Of a stretch of DNA of 64,000 nucleotides, positions 61,786-64,000 are shown piece by piece; the first letter of the stretch is position 1; each line of letters starts with the position of its first letter. The position numbers were made by a program, and so were the translations under genes. The stretch comes from Shinisaurus crocodilurus (lineage: Eukaryota; Chordata; Lepidosauria; Squamata; Shinisauridae), in NCBI GenBank assembly GCA_021292165.1, contig CM037878.1, positions 8,920,857-8,984,856 on the forward strand. Reading direction: 5' to 3'. The notes under the pieces are model-generated. The model made no database searches and had not been told where the DNA came from. It worked only from the letters and a program-made list of their open reading frames with translations.

Positions 61786-61924
61786 GTAAGAGGTGTTGAA
61801 AAAGGTACCGTAGCTGTTTTTCTTGCGCTGTTGGACCATATATATAGCAGTGTAATTATGGGTAGTGTCAGATGCTTAGTTCCTCGGGCTGGCATGTACC
61901 TAAAGCAGGCAGGCCTTCTGAAGC

Positions 61925-62085
61925 TGTCATAGAACTTGCCTTGTATGGGTCAGACCATTGGTCCATCTAGCTCAGAATGGTCTACATGACTGGCAAACAG
62001 CCCTACCTGGAGATACTAGGGTTTGAACCTGGCACCTTGTGCAGGCTAAACATGTGCTCTACCATTGCGTTACAGTGCAGAGGTT
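61925..62085 (-). mobile_element. tRNA-like SINE, minus strand
   Basis: TATGGGTCAGACCATTGGTC, CATCTAGCTCAG, CAGCCCTACCTGGAGATACT, GGGTTTGAACCTGGCACCTT, then GTGCTCTACCATTGCGTTAC, the reverse of a tRNA-Ala-like head. Confidence 0.8.
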
Positions 62086-62608
62086 TAGCCTGATGGCCTC
62101 TCTTAGCAATGAATTTCCTGGACTGAGGAGGTCCGGCGGATTTGGGAACTTGATAACTGTTAGTGGCATGAGATCACCTGATTTCCAGCCCTAGGAGGAC
62201 ACTTGGCTCGGATGTGCAGTTTCCCCCTCCAACCCGCAGCTTTGGTAGCACAGGGTGTAGGGAACGTGTGCCTGGCCTGCATGCCTTCTATCTGCTTGGT
62301 TCACTGGGGCTCAAGCTAGAAGTATACACAACTCCTCACATCCTGCTTTGAGGCCTTCATTGTATTATGGGGCACAGCTAGGACATTTTTATTGTCAATA
62401 GAATTGCCACTTTGGCACTTCATTCCAATGGCCCTTAAAGAGTTCACTGGTTCAGTTCTTGCTTTTTAGGCTTGTCATTGACTACAGCTATGGCCAGACT
62501 TCCTGATGTTAGCACTCTGAGATGGCAGGGAGTAAGGTTGTGTGGGATGGTCTTGTATGGGACAACAATGCAGCAAAATATGTCGTGTCAAATAACAATG
62601 TTATGCTT

Positions 62609-62632
62609 GTGTGTGTGTGTGTGTGTGTGTGT
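62609..62632. repeat. (TG)n microsatellite
   Basis: TG tract of about 24 bp in intron 13. Confidence 0.95.
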
Positions 62633-63052
62633 ATGTATGCATGTGTATTGTCATTTCAAATCAATTACTTACCAAACCATAATGAAAATAGCTATTAAGG
62701 GCAGATATTGTTACTACATTTATCATTCCAAAAGTGGAGAAATAAGCACCATTTCTCAGTCAGTTGACTTTCATATGCTTACTTCTCCTGCACACAGATA
62801 CGTTAATTTCATCATTCCAGCTATATCCCAGATCCTAAATAAACAATCAGGAATGGGAGGAATGATAGTTTTTTAAAAATAATAATAAGTTATTGACGGT
62901 TTTTCTGCCACTACTGAATTAGTTAATCATTACAAAATTAGTTATCATTTAGACATCGGTCCTCTCAACACACCCCTCCAAATGTTTTAAAAGACGTCAC
63001 AAAGTGTTCTTATGTACTGTACAGTTCTAGTTATTGTAGTTCAACAAGGATA

Positions 63053-63612
63053 TTATAGAACTGGAAAAGGTGCAGAAAAAGTCAGCCAAAATAATCAAGA
63101 GCCTGGAGTGACTCCCCTACAAGGAAAGGTTACAACATCTGGCTGGGACTGCTTAGCTTAAAATACAGGCAAGTAAGGGAAGACATGATAGAGGTGTACA
63201 AAATTATGCATGGTATGGGCAAAGGGGATACTCAAACCCAATGGGTTCATCCCATGAAGCTTATTGGTGGGAGATTCAGGACAGAAAAAAGGAACTATTT
63301 ATCCACACAGCACATAGTTAAACTATGGAATGGCCACCAACATTGATGGCTTTCAAAGGGGATTAGACAAATTAATGGAGGAGAAGGCTATCAATGGCAA
63401 CTAGTCCCGATGGCTATATGCTACCTCCAGTATCAGAGGCAGTATGCCTATGTACATCAGTTGCTAGGGAACATGACCAGGAGGGAGCTATTGTGCTCAT
63501 GTCCTACCTGTGGGCCTCTCACAGGAAGCTGGTTGGCCATTGTCTGAACAGAATACTGGACTAGATGGACATTTTGTCTAATCCAGCATGGTTCTTCTTA
63601 TATTCTTACAGG
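63053..63612 (+). mobile_element. L2-like LINE 3' part
   Basis: Includes LEKVQKKSAKIIKSLE in frame, AAAGGTTACAACATCTGGCT, GGAAGACATGATAGAGGTGT, and the 3' end CTGGACTAGATGGACATTTT / GTTCTTCTTATATTCTTACA. Confidence 0.85.
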
Positions 63613-63617
63613 GTCGC

Positions 63618-63710
63618 CACTTTCTGGAAAGTCAGGGAAATGGAAATTGGGCAGGGAAAGTCAGGGAAATTGGTCTGAAGTCAGGGAAAGTCAGGGAAAT
63701 TGTGATTAAA
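63618..63710. repeat. GTCAGGGAAA minisatellite-like run
   Basis: About five imperfect copies of GTCAGGGAAA(TT), with varying spacers. Confidence 0.75.
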
Positions 63711-63902
63711 ATATATTCAAGCAGTGAATTTTTGACCTGCTGCTGCAAAGCAGGTCAAATTAGCAGCAAAGCAAGGCTACGGTAATTTAAACGTTTAGCA
63801 ATATACAAACTTTAAACATCTGTTTTCATCCCTACCTGCTAGTACTGCATTTAAGTTACATATAAAGATGAGCATGTTTTTGGGTCATGCTTGTGTATGG
63901 AA

Positions 63903-64000
63903 TCTAGGGATGTAACCACTGACCTTGAGCGGCCGTAGCAGGCCAAAATTGGTCCTGCTCATGCCCGCCCGAAGTGAGCAGGCCTTACCGGGTCCCGGGC
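63903..64000. mobile_element. GC-rich element, cut by the window edge
   Basis: TAGGGATGTAACCACTGACC and GGCCGTAGCAGGCCAAAATT are the reverse of 14812-14875 (GGCCGATTTCGGCCTGCTAT, GCGGTTACATCCCTA). It extends beyond the window. Confidence 0.6.

Overview
This is vertebrate nuclear DNA, most likely from a squamate reptile (a lizard). The evidence is one conserved vertebrate gene in well-formed exons, plus a squamate-type repeat load: Sauria-type tRNA SINEs ending in (AATA)n, CR1 LINEs with short ATTCTATG tails, L2-like and L3/CR1-like LINEs, DIRS-like retrotransposon pieces, and many short palindromic DNA transposons. There is no bacterial, organellar or CRISPR content.

The only cellular gene I can support is the 5' half of ARMC9 on the + strand. 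ARMC9 is a LisH and armadillo-repeat protein of the ciliary base and cilium, linked in people to Joubert syndrome. A CpG-rich promoter at about 1.80-2.06 kb carries a near-perfect RFX X-box and a non-coding first exon ending at 2062. Twelve coding exons follow: 5557-5640 (ATG at 5590), 8111-8236, 12700-12867, 15736-15891, 17006-17098, 28057-28081 (a 25-nt micro-exon, least certain), 28166-28323, 31286-31384, 51838-51872, 59421-59532, 60807-60899 and 61695-61785. The phases agree throughout and give about 402 codons with no internal stop. The gene continues past the right edge. Introns range from 84 bp to 20.5 kb.

Layout. 0-1.8 kb: intergenic, with an old CR1, an L2-like 3' end and a (GA)n run. 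2-17 kb: promoter and exons 1-6, with LINE copies in between and two TA-flanked pogo/Tc1-like MITEs. 17-28 kb: intron 6, holding SINEs, palindromic hAT MITEs with exact 8-bp duplications, a 2-kb CpG-rich inverted-repeat block (19.0-20.9 kb), a 781-bp hAT element and a young CR1. 28-31 kb: exons 7-9. 31-52 kb: intron 9, with a TA-inserted element containing eight tandem units, a 5S-like SINE, an antisense DIRS piece, a possible solo LTR and another young CR1. 52-59 kb: intron 10, with a DIRS-like element split by a 3.3-kb GC-rich insertion. Its inverted-repeat end lies about 135 bp before exon 11. 59-64 kb: exons 11-13 and an L2-like LINE.

I found no complete new system. The most notable items are the X-box promoter of a cilium gene, the micro-exon and 84-bp intron, two copies of a SINE fusing a 5S-rRNA-like segment to a CR1 tail, the mobile element that grew an internal minisatellite, and the GC-rich palindromic block.
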